A stretch of DNA of 64,000 nt from assembly GCA_958450325.1 (NCBI GenBank), contig OY288243.1:24334844-24398843 (forward strand). Direction: 5' to 3'. The number at the start of each line of letters is the position of its first letter. The first letter of the stretch is position 1. The notes under the pieces are model-generated. The model searched no databases and was not told where the DNA came from. It saw only the letters and a list, made by a program, of their open reading frames with translations. The stretch comes from Agrostemma githago. Lineage: Eukaryota > Streptophyta > Magnoliopsida > Caryophyllales > Caryophyllaceae. This document shows, in pieces, positions 1 through 11,505 of the stretch. The translations under genes were made by a program, and so were the position numbers.

Positions 1-169
1 AAGTCCAGTGATAAAGATCCGTCCCAAAGAGTAGTCCAGTGATTGTCAGAAACTATCTCGAACAAATTCAAGGGACAAAGATCCGTGACAAAGAGTAGTC
101 CGAAGATAGTCATAAACTATCTCGAAGAAAGTCCAGGGACAAAGATCCGTCGTCCCAAAGAGTAGTCCT

Positions 170-190
170 GAGATAGTCAGAAACTATCTC
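170..190. other. Representative 8-bp hairpin dyad of the monomer (dyad B)
   Basis: The arm GAGATAGT (170-177) and the arm ACTATCTC (183-190) are perfect reverse complements around the 5-nt loop CAGAA. The same dyad, intact or with one or two mismatches, lies in most 64-bp monomers at about monomer positions 39-59; a clean later example is 12794-12814. It repeats about every 64 bp through the array. It could extrude as a cruciform or fold in a transcript; nothing in the sequence shows that it does. Confidence 0.85.
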
Positions 191-734
191 GAAGAAAGTC
201 AAGGGACAAAGATCCGTCCCCAAGAGTAGTCAGGAGATAGTCAGAAACTATCTCGAAGAAAGTCCAAGGACAAAGATCATAGTCAGAAACTACCTCGACG
301 AAAGTCCACGGACAAAGATCCATCCCCAAGAGTGGTGCAGAGATAGTCAGAAACTATCTCGAAGAAAGTCCAGGGACAAAGATCCATCCCATGGAGTAGT
401 CCAGAGATGGTCAGAAAATATCTCGAAGAAAGTCCAGGGACAAAGATCCGTCCCAAAGAGTAGCCTAGAGATAGTCATAAACTATCTCGAAGAAAGTCCT
501 CAGAGAAAGATCCGTCCCAAAGAGTAGTCCGGAGATAGTCAGAAACTATCTCGAAGAAAGTCCAAGGACAAAGATCGTAGTCAGAAACTATCTCGAAGAA
601 AGTCCACGGACTAAGATCCATCCCAAAGAGTAGTCCAGAGATAGTCAGAAACTATCTCAAAGAAAGTCATGGGACAAAGATCCGTCCCATTGAGTTGTCC
701 AGAGATAGTCAGAAACTATCTCGAAGAAAGTCCA

Positions 735-752
735 GGGACAAAGATCCGTCCC
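735..752. other. Representative 5-bp dyad of the monomer (dyad A)
   Basis: GGGAC (735-739) and GTCCC (748-752) are perfect reverse complements around an 8-nt loop. The dyad is present in monomers with the CAGGGAC/GTCCC form and is lost where the right arm reads ATCCC or the left arm CACGG or CCAAGG. The 42-bp monomers lack its right arm altogether. It is a weak stem and less conserved than dyad B. Confidence 0.7.
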
Positions 753-856
753 AAAGAGTAGTCCAGAGATAGTCATAAACTATCTCGAAGAAAGTCCACG
801 GAAAAAGATTCGCCCCAAAGAGTAGTCAAAACATAGTCGAAAACAATTTCGAAGAA

Positions 857-3802
857 AGTCCAGTGATAAAGATCCGTCCCAAAGAGTAGTCCAGTGATTG
901 TCAGAAACTATCTCGAACAAATTCAAGGGACAAAGATCCGTGACAAAGAGTAGTCCGAAGATAGTCAGAAAATATCTCGAAGAAAGTCCAGGGACAAAGA
1001 TCCGTCGTCCCAAAGAGTAGTCCTGAGATAGTCAGAAACTATCTCGAAGAAAGTCAAGGGACAAAGATCCGTCCCAAAGAGTAGTCAGGAGATAGTCAGA
1101 AACTATCTCGAAGAAAGTCCAAGGACAAAGATCATTGTCAGAAACTACCTCGACGAAAGTCCACGGACAAAGATCCATCCCCAAGAGTGGTGCAGAGATA
1201 GTCAGAAACTATCTCGAAGAAAGTCCAGGGACAAAGATCCATCCCATGGAGTAGTCCAGAGATGGTCAGAAAATATCTCGAAGAAAGTCCTCAGAGAAAG
1301 ATCCGTCCCAAAGAGTAGCCTAGAGATAGTCATAAACTATCTCGAAGAAAGTCCTCAGAGAAAGATCCGTCCCAAAGAATAATTCAGAGATGCTTAAAAA
1401 CTATCTCGAAGAAAGTCTAGAGACAAAGATCCATCCCAAAGAGTAGTCCTGAGATAGTCAGAAACTATCTCGGAGAAAGTCATGGGACAAAGATCTGTCC
1501 CAAAGAGTAGCCTGGAGATAGTCAGAAACTATCTCGAAGAAAGTCCAAGGACAAAGATCGTAGTAAGAAACTATCTCGAAGAAAGTCCAGGGAGAAAGAT
1601 CTGTCCCAAAGAGTAGTCTAGAGATAGTCATAAACTATCTCGAAGAAAGTCCTCAGAGAAAGATCTGTCCCAAAGAATAATCCAGAGATGCTCAAAAACT
1701 ATCTCGAAGAAAGTCCAGAGACAAAGATCCGTCCCAAAGAGTAGTCCTGAGATAGTCAGAAACTATCTCGGAGAAAGTCATGGGACAAAGATCCGTCCCA
1801 AAAAGTAGTCTGGAGATAGTCAGAAACTATCTCGAAGAAAGTCCAAGTACAAAGATCGTAGTCAGAAACTATCTCGAAGAAAGTCCAGGGACAAAGATCC
1901 GTCCCAAAGAGTAGTCCGGAGATAGTCATAAAATATCTCGAAGAAAGTCCAGGGACAAAGATCTGTCCCAAAGAGTAGGCCAGAGATAGTCATAAACTAT
2001 CTCGAAGAAAGTCCATGGAGAAAGATCCTTCCCAAAGAGTAGTCAAAAGATAGTCGAAAACAATTTCGAAGAAAGTCCAGGGATAAAGATCCGTCCCAAA
2101 GAGTAGTCCAGTGATTGTCAGAAACTATCTCGAAGAAAGTCCAGGGAAAAAGATCTGTCCCAAAGAGTAGTCCGGAGATAGTAAAAAACTACCTCGAAGA
2201 AAGTTCAGGGACAAAGATTTGTCCCAAAGAGTAGTCCTGAGATAATCAGAACCTATCTCGAAGAAAGTCCAAGGACAAAGATCATAGACAGAAACTACCT
2301 CGAAGAAAGTCCACGGACAAATATCCTACCCAAAGAGAAGTACAGAGATAGACAGAAACTATCTCGAAGAAAGTCCAGGGACAAAGATCCATCCCATAGA
2401 GTAGTCCAGAGATAGTCAGAAACTATCTCGAAGAAAGTCCAGGGACAAAGATCCGTCGTCCCAAAGAGTTCTCCAGAGATACTTAGAAACTATCTCGAAT
2501 AAAGTCCACGGACAAAGATCCGTCCCAAAGAGTAGTCCGGAGATTGTCAGAAACTATCTCGAAGAAAGTCCAGGGACAAAGATCCGTCACAAAGAGTAGT
2601 CCGGAGATAGTCAAAAACTACTTCGAAGAAAGTTCAGGGACAAAGATTCGTCCCAAAGAGTAGTCCTGAGATAGTCAGAAACTATCTCGGAGAAAGTCAT
2701 GGGACAAAGATCCGTCCCAAAGAGTAGTCTGGAGATAGTCAAAAACTATCTCGAAGAAAGTCCAGGGAAAAAGATCCGTCCCAAAGAGTAGTCCGGAGAT
2801 AGTAAAAAACTACCTCGAAGAAAGTTCAGGGACAAAGATTTGTCCCAAAGAGTAGTCCTGAGATAATCAGAACCTATCTCGAAGAAAGTCCAAGGACAAA
2901 GATCATAGACAGAAACTACCTCGAAGAAAGTCCACGGACAAAGATCCTACCCAAAGAGAAGTACAGAGATAGTCAGAAATTATCTCGAAGAAAGTCCAGG
3001 GACAAAGATCCATCCCATAGAGTAGTCCAGAGATAGTCAGAAACTATCTCGAAGAAAGTCCAGGGACAAAGATCCGTCCCAAAGAGTAGTCCAGAGATAG
3101 TCATAAACTATCTCGAAGAAAGTTCTCGGAGAAAGATCCGTCCCAAAGAGTAGTCCAGAGATAGTCAGATACTATCTCGAAGGAAGACCAGGGACAAAGA
3201 TCCGTCTCAAAGAGTAGTCCGGAGATTGTCAGAAACTATCTCGAAGAAAGTCCAGGGACAAAGATCCGTCCCAAAGAGTAGTCCGGAGATAGTCAAAAAC
3301 TACCTCGAAGAAAGTTCAGGGACAAAGATTCGTCCCAAAGAGTAGTCCTGAGATAGTCAGAAACTATCTCAGAGAAACTCATGGGACAATGATCCGTCCC
3401 AAAGAGTAGTCCGGAGATAGTCAGAAACTATCTCGAAGAAAGTCCAAGGACAAAGATCGTAGTCAGAAACTATCTCGAAGAAAGTCCACAGACTAAGATC
3501 CATCCCAAAGAGTAGTCCAGAGATAGTCAGAAACTATCTCAAAGAAAGTCAAGGGACAAAGATCCGTCCCATTGAGTAGTCCAGAGATAGTCAGAAACTA
3601 TCTCGAAGAAAGTCCAGGAATAAAGATCCGCCCCATTGAGTAGTCCAGAGATAGTCAGAAACTATCTCGAAGAAAGTCCAGGGACAAAGATCCGTCCCAA
3701 AGAGTAGTCCAGAGATAGTCATAAACTATCTCGAAGAAAGTCCACGGAAAAAGATCCGCCCTAAAGAGTAGTCAAAACATAGTCGAAAACAATTTCGAAG
3801 AA
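857..3802. repeat. HOR-A unit 2: long composite, 2946 bp
   Basis: The unit begins M1-M7, then an M9/M8 hybrid, then M9-M17, again with full-length M6 (GTGGTGCAGAG near 1189). From 1882 it has a block of monomers not in the canonical unit, including a second M35/M1-like pair at 2010 and 2074. It then continues through M18-M35-like monomers. A stretch with AGTAAAAAACTACC followed by GATCATAGACAG appears twice (monomers starting 2138 and 2759), an internal duplication with 621-bp offset. This and unit 1 are the most divergent A units. Confidence 0.75.
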
Positions 3803-4671
3803 AGTCCAGTGATAAAGATCCGTCCCAAAGAGTAGTCCAGTGATTGTCAGAAACTATCTCGAACAAATTCAAGGGACAAAGATCCGTGACAAAGAGTAGT
3901 CCGAAGATAGTCAGAAACTATCTCGAAGAAAGTCCAAGGACAAAGATCCGTCGTCCCAAAGAGTAGTCCTGAGATAGTCAGAAACTATCTCGAAGAAAGT
4001 CAAGGGACAAAGATCCGTCCCAAAGAGTAGTCAGGAGATAATCAGAAACTATCTCGAAGAAAGTCCAAGGACAAAGATCATAGTCAGAAACTACCTCGAC
4101 GAAAGTCCACGGACAAAGATCCATCCCCAAGAGTGGTGCACAGAAACTATCTCGAAGAAAGTCCAGGGACAAAGATCCATCCCATGGAGTAGTCCAGAGA
4201 TGGTCAGAAAATATCTCGAAGAAAGTCCAGGGACAAAGATCCGTTCCAAAGAGTAGTATAGAGATAGTCATAAACTATCTCGAAGAAAGTCCTCAGAGAA
4301 AGATCCGTCCCAAAGAATAATCCAGAGATGCTCAAAAACTATCTCGAAGAAAGTCCAGAGACAAAGATCCGTCCCAAAGAGTAGTCCTGAGATAGTCAGA
4401 AACTATCTCAAAGAAAGTCAAGGGACAAAGATCCGTCCCATTGAGTAGTCCAGAGATAGTCAGAAACTATCTCGAAGAAAGTCCAGGAATAAAGATCCGC
4501 CCCATTGAGTAGTCCAGAGATAGTCAGAAACTATCTCGAAGAAAGTCCAGGGACAAAGATCCGTCCCAAGGAGTAGTCCAGAGATAGTCATAAACTATCT
4601 CGAAGAAAGTCCACGGAAAAAGATCCGCCCCAAAGAGTAGTCAAAACATAGTCGAAAACAATTTCGAAGAA
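3803..4671. repeat. HOR-A unit 3: 14-mer, 869 bp
   Basis: The order is M1-M7, an M8/M13 hybrid, M14, an M15/M31 hybrid, M32-M35. Near 4390-4420 the sequence passes from M15 (GTCCTGAGATAG) into the M31 ending (CTATCTCAAAGAAAGTCAAGG) without losing register. M6 shows the 8-bp deletion, with the joint between 4140 and 4141. Eleven 64-mers plus 67, 56 and 42 give 869. Confidence 0.85.
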
Positions 4672-7600
4672 AGTCCAGTGATAAAGATCCGTCCCAAAGA
4701 GTAGTCCAGTGATTGTCAGAAACTATCTCGAACAAATTCAAGGGACAAAGATCCGTGACAAAGAGTAGTCCGAAGATAGTCAGAAACTATCTCGAAGAAA
4801 GTCCAGGGACAAAGATCCGTCGTCCCAAAGAGTAGTCCTGAGATAGTCAGAAACTATCTCGAAGAAAGTCAAGGGACAAAGATCCGTCCCAAAGAGTAGT
4901 CAGGAGATAGTCAGAAACTATCTCGAAGAAAGTCCAAGGACAAAGATCATAGTCAGAAACTACCTCGACGAAAGTCCACGAACAAAGATCCATCCCCAAG
5001 AGTGGTGCAAAGAAACTATCTCGAAGAAAGTCCAGGGACAAAGATCCATCCCATGGAGTAGTCCAGAGATGGTCAGAAAATATCTCGAAGAAAGTCCAGG
5101 GACAAAGATCCGTCCCAAAGAGTAGCCTAGAGATAGTCATAAACTATCTCGAAGAAAGTCCTCAGAGAAAGATCCGTCCCAAAGAATAATCCAGAGATGC
5201 TTAAAAACTATCTCGAAGAAAGTCCAGAGACAAAGATCCATCCCAAAGAGTAGTCCTGAGATAGTCAGAAACTATCTCGGAGAAAGTCATGGGACAAAGA
5301 TCTGTCCCAAAGAGTAGCCTGGAGATAGTCAGAAACTATCACGAAGAAAGTCCAAGGACAAAGATCGTAGTCAGAAACTATCTCGAAGAAAGTCCAGGGA
5401 GAAAGATCTGTCCCAAAGAGTAGTATAGAGATAGTCATAAACTATCTCGAAGAAAGTCCTCAGAGAAAGATCCGTCCCAAAGAATAATCCAGAGACGCTC
5501 AAAAACTATCTCGAAGAAAGTCCAGAGACAAAGATCCGTCCCAAAGAGTAGTCCTGAGATAGTCAGAAACTATCTCAGAGAAAGTCATGGGACAAAGATC
5601 CGTCCCAAAAAGTAGTCTGGAGATAGTCAGAAACTATCTCGAAGAAAGTCCAAGTACAAAGATCGTAGTCAGAAACTATCTCGAAGAAAGTCCAGGGACA
5701 AAGATCCGTCCCAAAGAGTAGTCCTGAGATAGTCAAAAACTATCTCGAAGAAAGTCCAGGGACAAAGATCCGTCCCAAAGAGTAGTCCGGAGATAGTAAA
5801 AAACTACCTCGAAGAAAGTTCAGGGACAAAGATTTGTCCCAAAGAGTAGTCCTGAGATAATCAGAACCTATCTCGAAGAAAGTCCAAGGACAAATATCAT
5901 AGACAGAAACTACCTAGAAGAAAGTCCACGGACAAAGATCCTACCCAAAGAGAAGTACAGAGATAGTCAGAAACTATCTCGAAGAAAGTCTAGGGACAAA
6001 GATCCATCCATAGAGTAGTCCAGAGATAGTCAGAAACTATCTCGAAGAAAGTCCAGGGACAAAGTTCCGTCCCAAAGAGTAGTCAGGAGATAGTCAGAAA
6101 CTATCTCGAAGAAAGTCCAAGGACAAAGATCATAGTCAGAAACTACCTCGACGAAAGTCCACGGACAAAGATCCATCCCCAAGAGTGGTGCACAGAAACT
6201 ATCTCGAAGAAAGTCCAGGGACAAAGATCCATCCCATGGAGTAGTCCAGAGATGGTCAGAAAATATCTCGAAGAAAGTCTAGGGACAAAGATCCGTCCCA
6301 AAGAGTAGCCTAGAGATAGTCATAAACTATCTCGAGGAAAGTCCTCAGAGAAAGATCCGTCCCAAAGAATAATCCAGAGATGCTTAAAAACTATCTCGAA
6401 GAAAGTGCAGAGACAAAGATCCATCCCAAAGAGTAGTCCTGAGATAGTCTGAAACTATCTCGGAGAAAGTCATGGGACAAAGATCTGTCCCAAAGAGTAG
6501 CCTGGAGATAGTCAGAAACTATCTCGAAGAAAGTCCAAGGACGAAGATCGTAGTCAGAAACTATCTCGAAGAAAGTCCAGGGAGAAAGATCTGTCCCAAA
6601 GAGTAGTATAGAGATAGTCATAAACTATCTCGAAGAAAGTCCTCAGAGAAAGATCCGTCCCAAAGAATAATCCAGAGATGCTCAAAAACTATCTCGAAGA
6701 AAGTCCAGAGACAAAGATCCGTCCCAAAGAGTAGTCCTGAGATAGTCAGAAACTATCTCAGAGAAAGTCATGGGACAAAGATCCGTCCCAAAAAGTAGTC
6801 TGGAGATAGTCAGAAACTATCTCCAAGAAAGTCCAAGTACAAAGATCGTAGTCAGAAACTATCTCGAAGAAAGTCCAGGGACAAAGATCCGTCCCAAAGA
6901 GTAGTCCTGAGATAGTCAAAAACTATCTCGAAGAAAGTCCAGGGACAAAGATCCGTCCCAAAGAGTAGTCCGGAGATAGTAAAAAACTACCTCGAAGAAA
7001 GTTCAGGGACAAAGATTTGTCCCAAAGAGTAGTCCTGAGATAATCAGAACCTATCTCGAAGAAAGTCCAAGGACAAATATCATAGACAGAAACTACCTCG
7101 AAGAAAGTCCACGGACAAAGATCCTACCCAAAGAGAAGTACAGAGATAGTCAGAAACTATCTCGAAGAAAGTCTAGGGACAAAGATCCATCTCATAGAGT
7201 AGTCCAGAGATAGTCAGAAACTATCTCGAAGAAAGTCCAGGGACAAAGTTCCGTCCCAAAGAGTAGTCCAGAGATAGTCATAAACTATCTCGAAGAAAGT
7301 TCTCGGAGAAAGATCCGTCCCAAAGAGTAGTCCTGAGATAGTCAGATACTATCTCGATAGACGACCAGGGACAAAGATCCGTCCCAAAGAGTTCTCCAGA
7401 GATACTTAGAAACTATCTCGAATGAAGTCCACGGACAAAGATCCGTCCCAAAGAGTAGACCGGAGATTGTCAGAAACTATCTCGAAGAAAGTCCAAGGAC
7501 AAAGATCCGTCCCAAAGAGTAGTCCGGAGATAGTCAAAAACTACCTCGAAGAAAGTTCAGGGACAAAGATTCGTCCCAAAGAGTAGTCCTGAGATAGTCA

Positions 7601-8043
7601 GAAACTATCTCGGAGAAACTCATGGGACAATGATCCGTCCCAAAGAGTAGTCCGGAGATAGTCAGAAACTATCTCGAAGAAAGTCCAAGGACAAAGATCG
7701 TAGTCAGAAACTATCTCGAAGAAAGTCCACGGACTAAGATCCATCCCAAAGAGTAGTCCAGAGATAGTCAGAAACTATCTCAAAGAAAGTCAAGGGACAA
7801 AGATCCGTCCCATTGAATAGTCCAGAGATAGTCAGAAACTATCTCGAAGAAAGTCCAGGAATAAAGATCCGCCCCATTGAGTAGTCCAGAGATAGTCAGA
7901 AACTATCTCGAAGAAAGTCCAGGGACAAAGATCCATCCCAAGGAGTAGTCCAGAGATAGTCATAAACTATCTCGAAGAAAGTCCACGGAAAAAGATCCGC
8001 CCCAAAGAGTAGTCAAAACATAGTCGAAAACAATTTCGAAGAA
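4672..8043. repeat. HOR-A unit 4: 56-mer, 3372 bp, with internal partial duplication
   Basis: The first pass is M1-M22 with an extra M18-like monomer (23 monomers, 1378 bp). It includes a 63-bp M22 with a one-base loss near 6007. At 6050 an M23/M4 hybrid restarts the series, which then runs M5-M35 (33 monomers, 1994 bp). The two passes are offset by 1183 bp. The counted lengths add to exactly 3372, which supports the parse. Confidence 0.82.
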
Positions 8044-9380
8044 AGTCCAGTGATAAAGATCCGTCCCAAAGAGTAGTCCAGTGATTGTCAGAAACTATCT
8101 CGAAAAAATTCAAGGGACAAAGATCCGTGACAAAGAGTAGTCCGAAGATAGTCAGAAACTATCTCTAAGAAAGTCCAGGGACAAAGATCCGTCGTCCCAA
8201 AGAGTAGTCCTGAGATAGTCAGAAACTATCTCGAAGAAAGTCAAGGGACAAAGATCCGTCCCAAAGAGTAGTCAGGAGATAGTCAGAAACTATCTCGAAG
8301 AAAGTCCAAGGACAAAGATCATAGTCAGAAACTACCTCGACGAAAGTCCACGGACAAAGATCCATCCCCAAGAGTGGTGCACAGAAACTATCTCGAAGAA
8401 AGTCCAGGGACAAAGATCCATCCCATGGAGTAGTCCAGAGATGGTCAGAAAATATCTCGAAGAAAGTCCAGGGACAAAGATCCGTCCCAAAGAGTAGCCT
8501 AGAGATAGTCATAAACTATCTCGAAGAAAGTCCTCAGAGAAAGATCCGTCCCAAAGAATAATCCAGAGATGCTTAAAAACTATCTCGAAGAAAGTCCAGA
8601 GACAAAGATCCATCCCAAAGAGTAGTCCTGAGATAGTCAGAAACTATCTCGGAGAAAGTCATGGGACAAAGATCTGTCCCAAAGAGTAGCCTGGAGATAG
8701 TCAGAAACTATCTCGAAGAAAGTCCAAGGACAAAGATCGTAGTCAGAAACTATCTCGAAGAAAGTCCAGGGAGAAAGATCTGTCCCAAAGAGTAGTATAG
8801 AGATAGTCATAAACTATCTCGAAGAAAGTCCTCAGAGAAAGATCCGTCCCAAAGAATAATCCAGAGATGCTCAAAAACTATCTCGAAGAAAGTCCAGAGA
8901 CAAAGATCCGTCCCAAAGAGTAGTCCTGAGATAGTCAGAAACTATCTCAGAGAAAGTCATGGGACAAAGATCCGTCCCAAAAAGTAGTCTGGAGATAGTC
9001 AGAAACTATCTCGAAGAAAGTCCAAGTACAAAGATCGTAGTCAGAAACTATCTCGAAGAAAGTCCAGGGACAAAGATCCATCCCAAAGAGTAGTCCAGAG
9101 ATAGTCAGAAACTATCTCAAAGAAAGTCAAGGGACAAAGATCCGTCCCATTGAGTAGTCCAGAGATAGTCAGAAACTATCTCGAAGAAAGTCCAGGAATA
9201 AAGATCCGCCCCATTGAGTAGTCCAGAGATAGTCAGAAACTATCTCGAAGAAAGTCCAGGGACAAAGATCCGTCCCAAGGAGTAGTCCAGAGATAGTCAT
9301 AAACTATCTCGAAGAAAGTCCACGGAAAAAGATCCGCCCCAAAGAGTAGTTAAAACATAGTCGAAAACAATTTCGAAGAA
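8044..9380. repeat. HOR-A unit 5: 22-mer, 1337 bp
   Basis: The order is M1-M17, an M18/M31 hybrid beginning at 9061, M32-M35. The hybrid starts as M18 (AGTCCAGGGACAAAG) and ends as M31 (CTATCTCAAAGAA). This deletes M19-M30 and most of M18 and M31. The same join is found in units 7, 10 and 11. Confidence 0.87.
8721..8762. repeat. Representative 42-bp short monomer (M12)
   Basis: This monomer matches the 64-bp form except for a 22-bp internal deletion joining AAAGATC directly to GTAGTCAG (ATAGTCAG in other copies). Short monomers occur in all four regions at fixed HOR positions (M5, M12, M17, M20, M30 in region A) and always have the same deletion ends. They lack the GTCCC arm of dyad A and the first bases of the dyad B left arm. 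Confidence 0.88.
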
Positions 9381-11505
9381 AGTCCAGTGATAAAGATCCA
9401 TCCCAAAGAGTAGTCCAGTGATTGTCAGAAACTATCTCGAACAAATTCAAGGGACAAAGATCCGTGACAAAGAGTAGTCCGAAGATAGTCAGAAACTATC
9501 TCGAAGAAAGTCCAGGGACAAAGATCCGTCGTCCCAAAGAGTAGTCCTGAGATAGTCAGAAACTATCTCGAAGAAAGTCAAGGGACAAAGATCCGTCCCA
9601 AAGAGTAGTCAGGAGATAGTCAGAAACTATCTCGAAGAAAGTCCAAGGACAAAGATCATAGTCAGAAACTACCTCGACGAAAGTCCACGGACAAAGATCC
9701 ATCCCCAAGAGTGGTGCACAGAATCTATCTCGAAGAAAGTCCAGGGACAAAGATCCATCCCATGGAGTAGTCCAGAGATGGTCAGAAAATATCTCGAAGA
9801 AAGTCCAGGGACAAAGATCCGTCCCAAAGAGTAGCCTAGAGATAGTCATAAACTATCTCGAAGAAAGTCCTCAGAGAAAGATCCGTCCCAAAGAATAATC
9901 CAGAGATGCTTAAAAACTATCTCGAAGAAAGTCCAGAGACAAAGATCCATCCCAAAGAGTAGTCCTGAGATAGTCAGAAACTATCTCGGAGAAAGTCATG
10001 GGACAAAGATCTATCCCAAAGAGTAGCCTGGAGAAAGTCAGAAACTATCTCGAAGAAAGTCCAAGGACAAAGATCGTAGTCAGAAACTATCTCGAAGAAA
10101 GTCCAGGGAGAAAGATCTGTCCCAAAGAGTAGTATAGAGATAGTCATAAACTATCTCGAAGAAAGTCCTCAGAGAAAGATCCGTCCCAAAGAATAATCCA
10201 GAGATGCTCAAAAACTATCTCGAAGAAAGTCCAGAGACAAAGATCCGTCCCAAAGAGTAGTCCTGAGATAGTCAGAAACTATCTCAGAGAAAGTCATGGG
10301 ACAAAGATCCATCCCAAAAAGTAGTCTGGAGATAGTCAGAAACTATCTCGAAGAAAGTCCAAGTACAAAGATCGTAGTCAGAAACTATCTCGAAGAAAGT
10401 CCAGGGACAAAGATCCGTCCCAAAGAGTAGTCCTGAGATGGTAAAAAACTACCTCGAAGAAAGTTCAGGGACAAAGATTTGTCCCAAAGAGTAGTCCTGA
10501 GATAATCAGAACCTATCTCGAAGAAAGTCCAAGGACAAATATCATAGACAGAAACTACCTCGAAGAAAGTCCACGGACAAAGATCCTACCCAAAGAGAAG
10601 TACAGAGATAGTCAGAAACTATCTCGAAGAAAGTCTAGGGACAAAGATCCATCCCATAGAGTAGTCCAGAGATAGTCAGAAACTATCTCGAAGAAAGTCT
10701 AGGGACAAAGTTCCGTCCCAAAGAGTAGTCCAGAGATAGTCATAAACTATCTCGAAGAAAGTTCTCGGAGAAAGATCCGTCCCAAAGAGTAGTCCTGAGA
10801 TAGTCAGATACTATCTCGATAGACGACCAGGGACAAAGATCCGTCCCAAAGAGTTCTCCAGAGATACTTAGAAACTATCTCGAATAAAGTCCACGGACAA
10901 AGATCCGTCCCAAAGAGTAGACCGGAGATTGTCAGAAACTATCTCGAAGAAAGTCCAGGGACAAAGATCCGTCCCAAAGAGTAGTCCGGAGATAGTCAAA
11001 AACTACCTCGAAGAAAGTTCAGGGACAAAGATTCGTCCCAAAGAGTCGTCCTGAGATAGTCAGAAACTATCTCGGAGAAACTCATGGGACAATGATCCGT
11101 CCCAAAGAGTAGTCCGGAGATAGTCAGAAACTATCTCGAAGAAAGTCCAAGGACAAAGATCGTAGTCAGAAACTATCTCGAAGAAAGTCCACGGACTAAG
11201 ATCCATCCCAAAGAGTAGTCCAGAGATAGTCAGAAACTATCTCAAAGAAAGTCAAGGGACAAAGATCCGTCCCATTGAGTAGTCCAGAGATAGTCAGAAA
11301 CTATCTCGAAGAAAGTCCAGGAATAAAGATCCGCCCCATTGAGTAGTCCAGAGATAGTCAGAAACTATCTCGAAGAAAGTCCAGGGACAAAGATCCGTCC
11401 CAAGGAGTAGTCCAGAGATAGTCATAAACTATCTCGAAGAAAGTCCACGGAAAAAGATCCGCCCCAAAGAGTAGTCAAAACATAGTCGAAAACAATTTCG
11501 AAGAA
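9381..11505. repeat. HOR-A unit 6: complete 35-mer, 2125 bp
   Basis: This is a complete M1-M35 series: twenty-eight 64-bp, five 42-bp, one 56-bp (9682-9737) and one 67-bp monomer, total 2125 bp. Private variants include CAGAATCTATC near 9719, GATCTATCCC near 10008 and GAGTCGTCC near 11044. All three recur exactly 4612 bp downstream in unit 8 and in no other unit, which marks units 6 and 8 as copies. Confidence 0.92.
9682..9737. repeat. Representative 56-bp monomer (M6) with 8-bp deletion
   Basis: M6 reads GTGGTGCACAGAA where units 1 and 2 read GTGGTGCAGAGATAGTCAGAA. The eight missing bases are GAGATAGT, exactly the left arm of dyad B. The deletion is present in units 3-12 (a CAAAGAAAC variant in unit 4 near 5008) and absent in units 1 and 2, so it is a lineage marker inside region A. 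Confidence 0.85.

Larger units (their letters stand above)
2..856. repeat. HOR-A unit 1: 14-mer, 855 bp
   Basis: The order is M1-M8, an M9/M29 hybrid, M30, M31, M32, M34, M35. The hybrid starts like M9 (AGTCCTCAGAG) and ends like M29 (GTCCGGAGATAG). M6 is full-length (64 bp) here, with CAGAGATAGTCAG intact near 338. It therefore keeps the form that precedes the 8-bp deletion seen in units 3 onward. Lengths sum to 855: eleven 64-mers, two 42-mers and one 67-mer. Confidence 0.85.

Noticed and set aside
170..190. Hairpin as a transcription terminator or tRNA arm
   Set aside because: It occurs about every 64 bp without U-tracts or nearby genes; no cloverleaf can be assembled around it.
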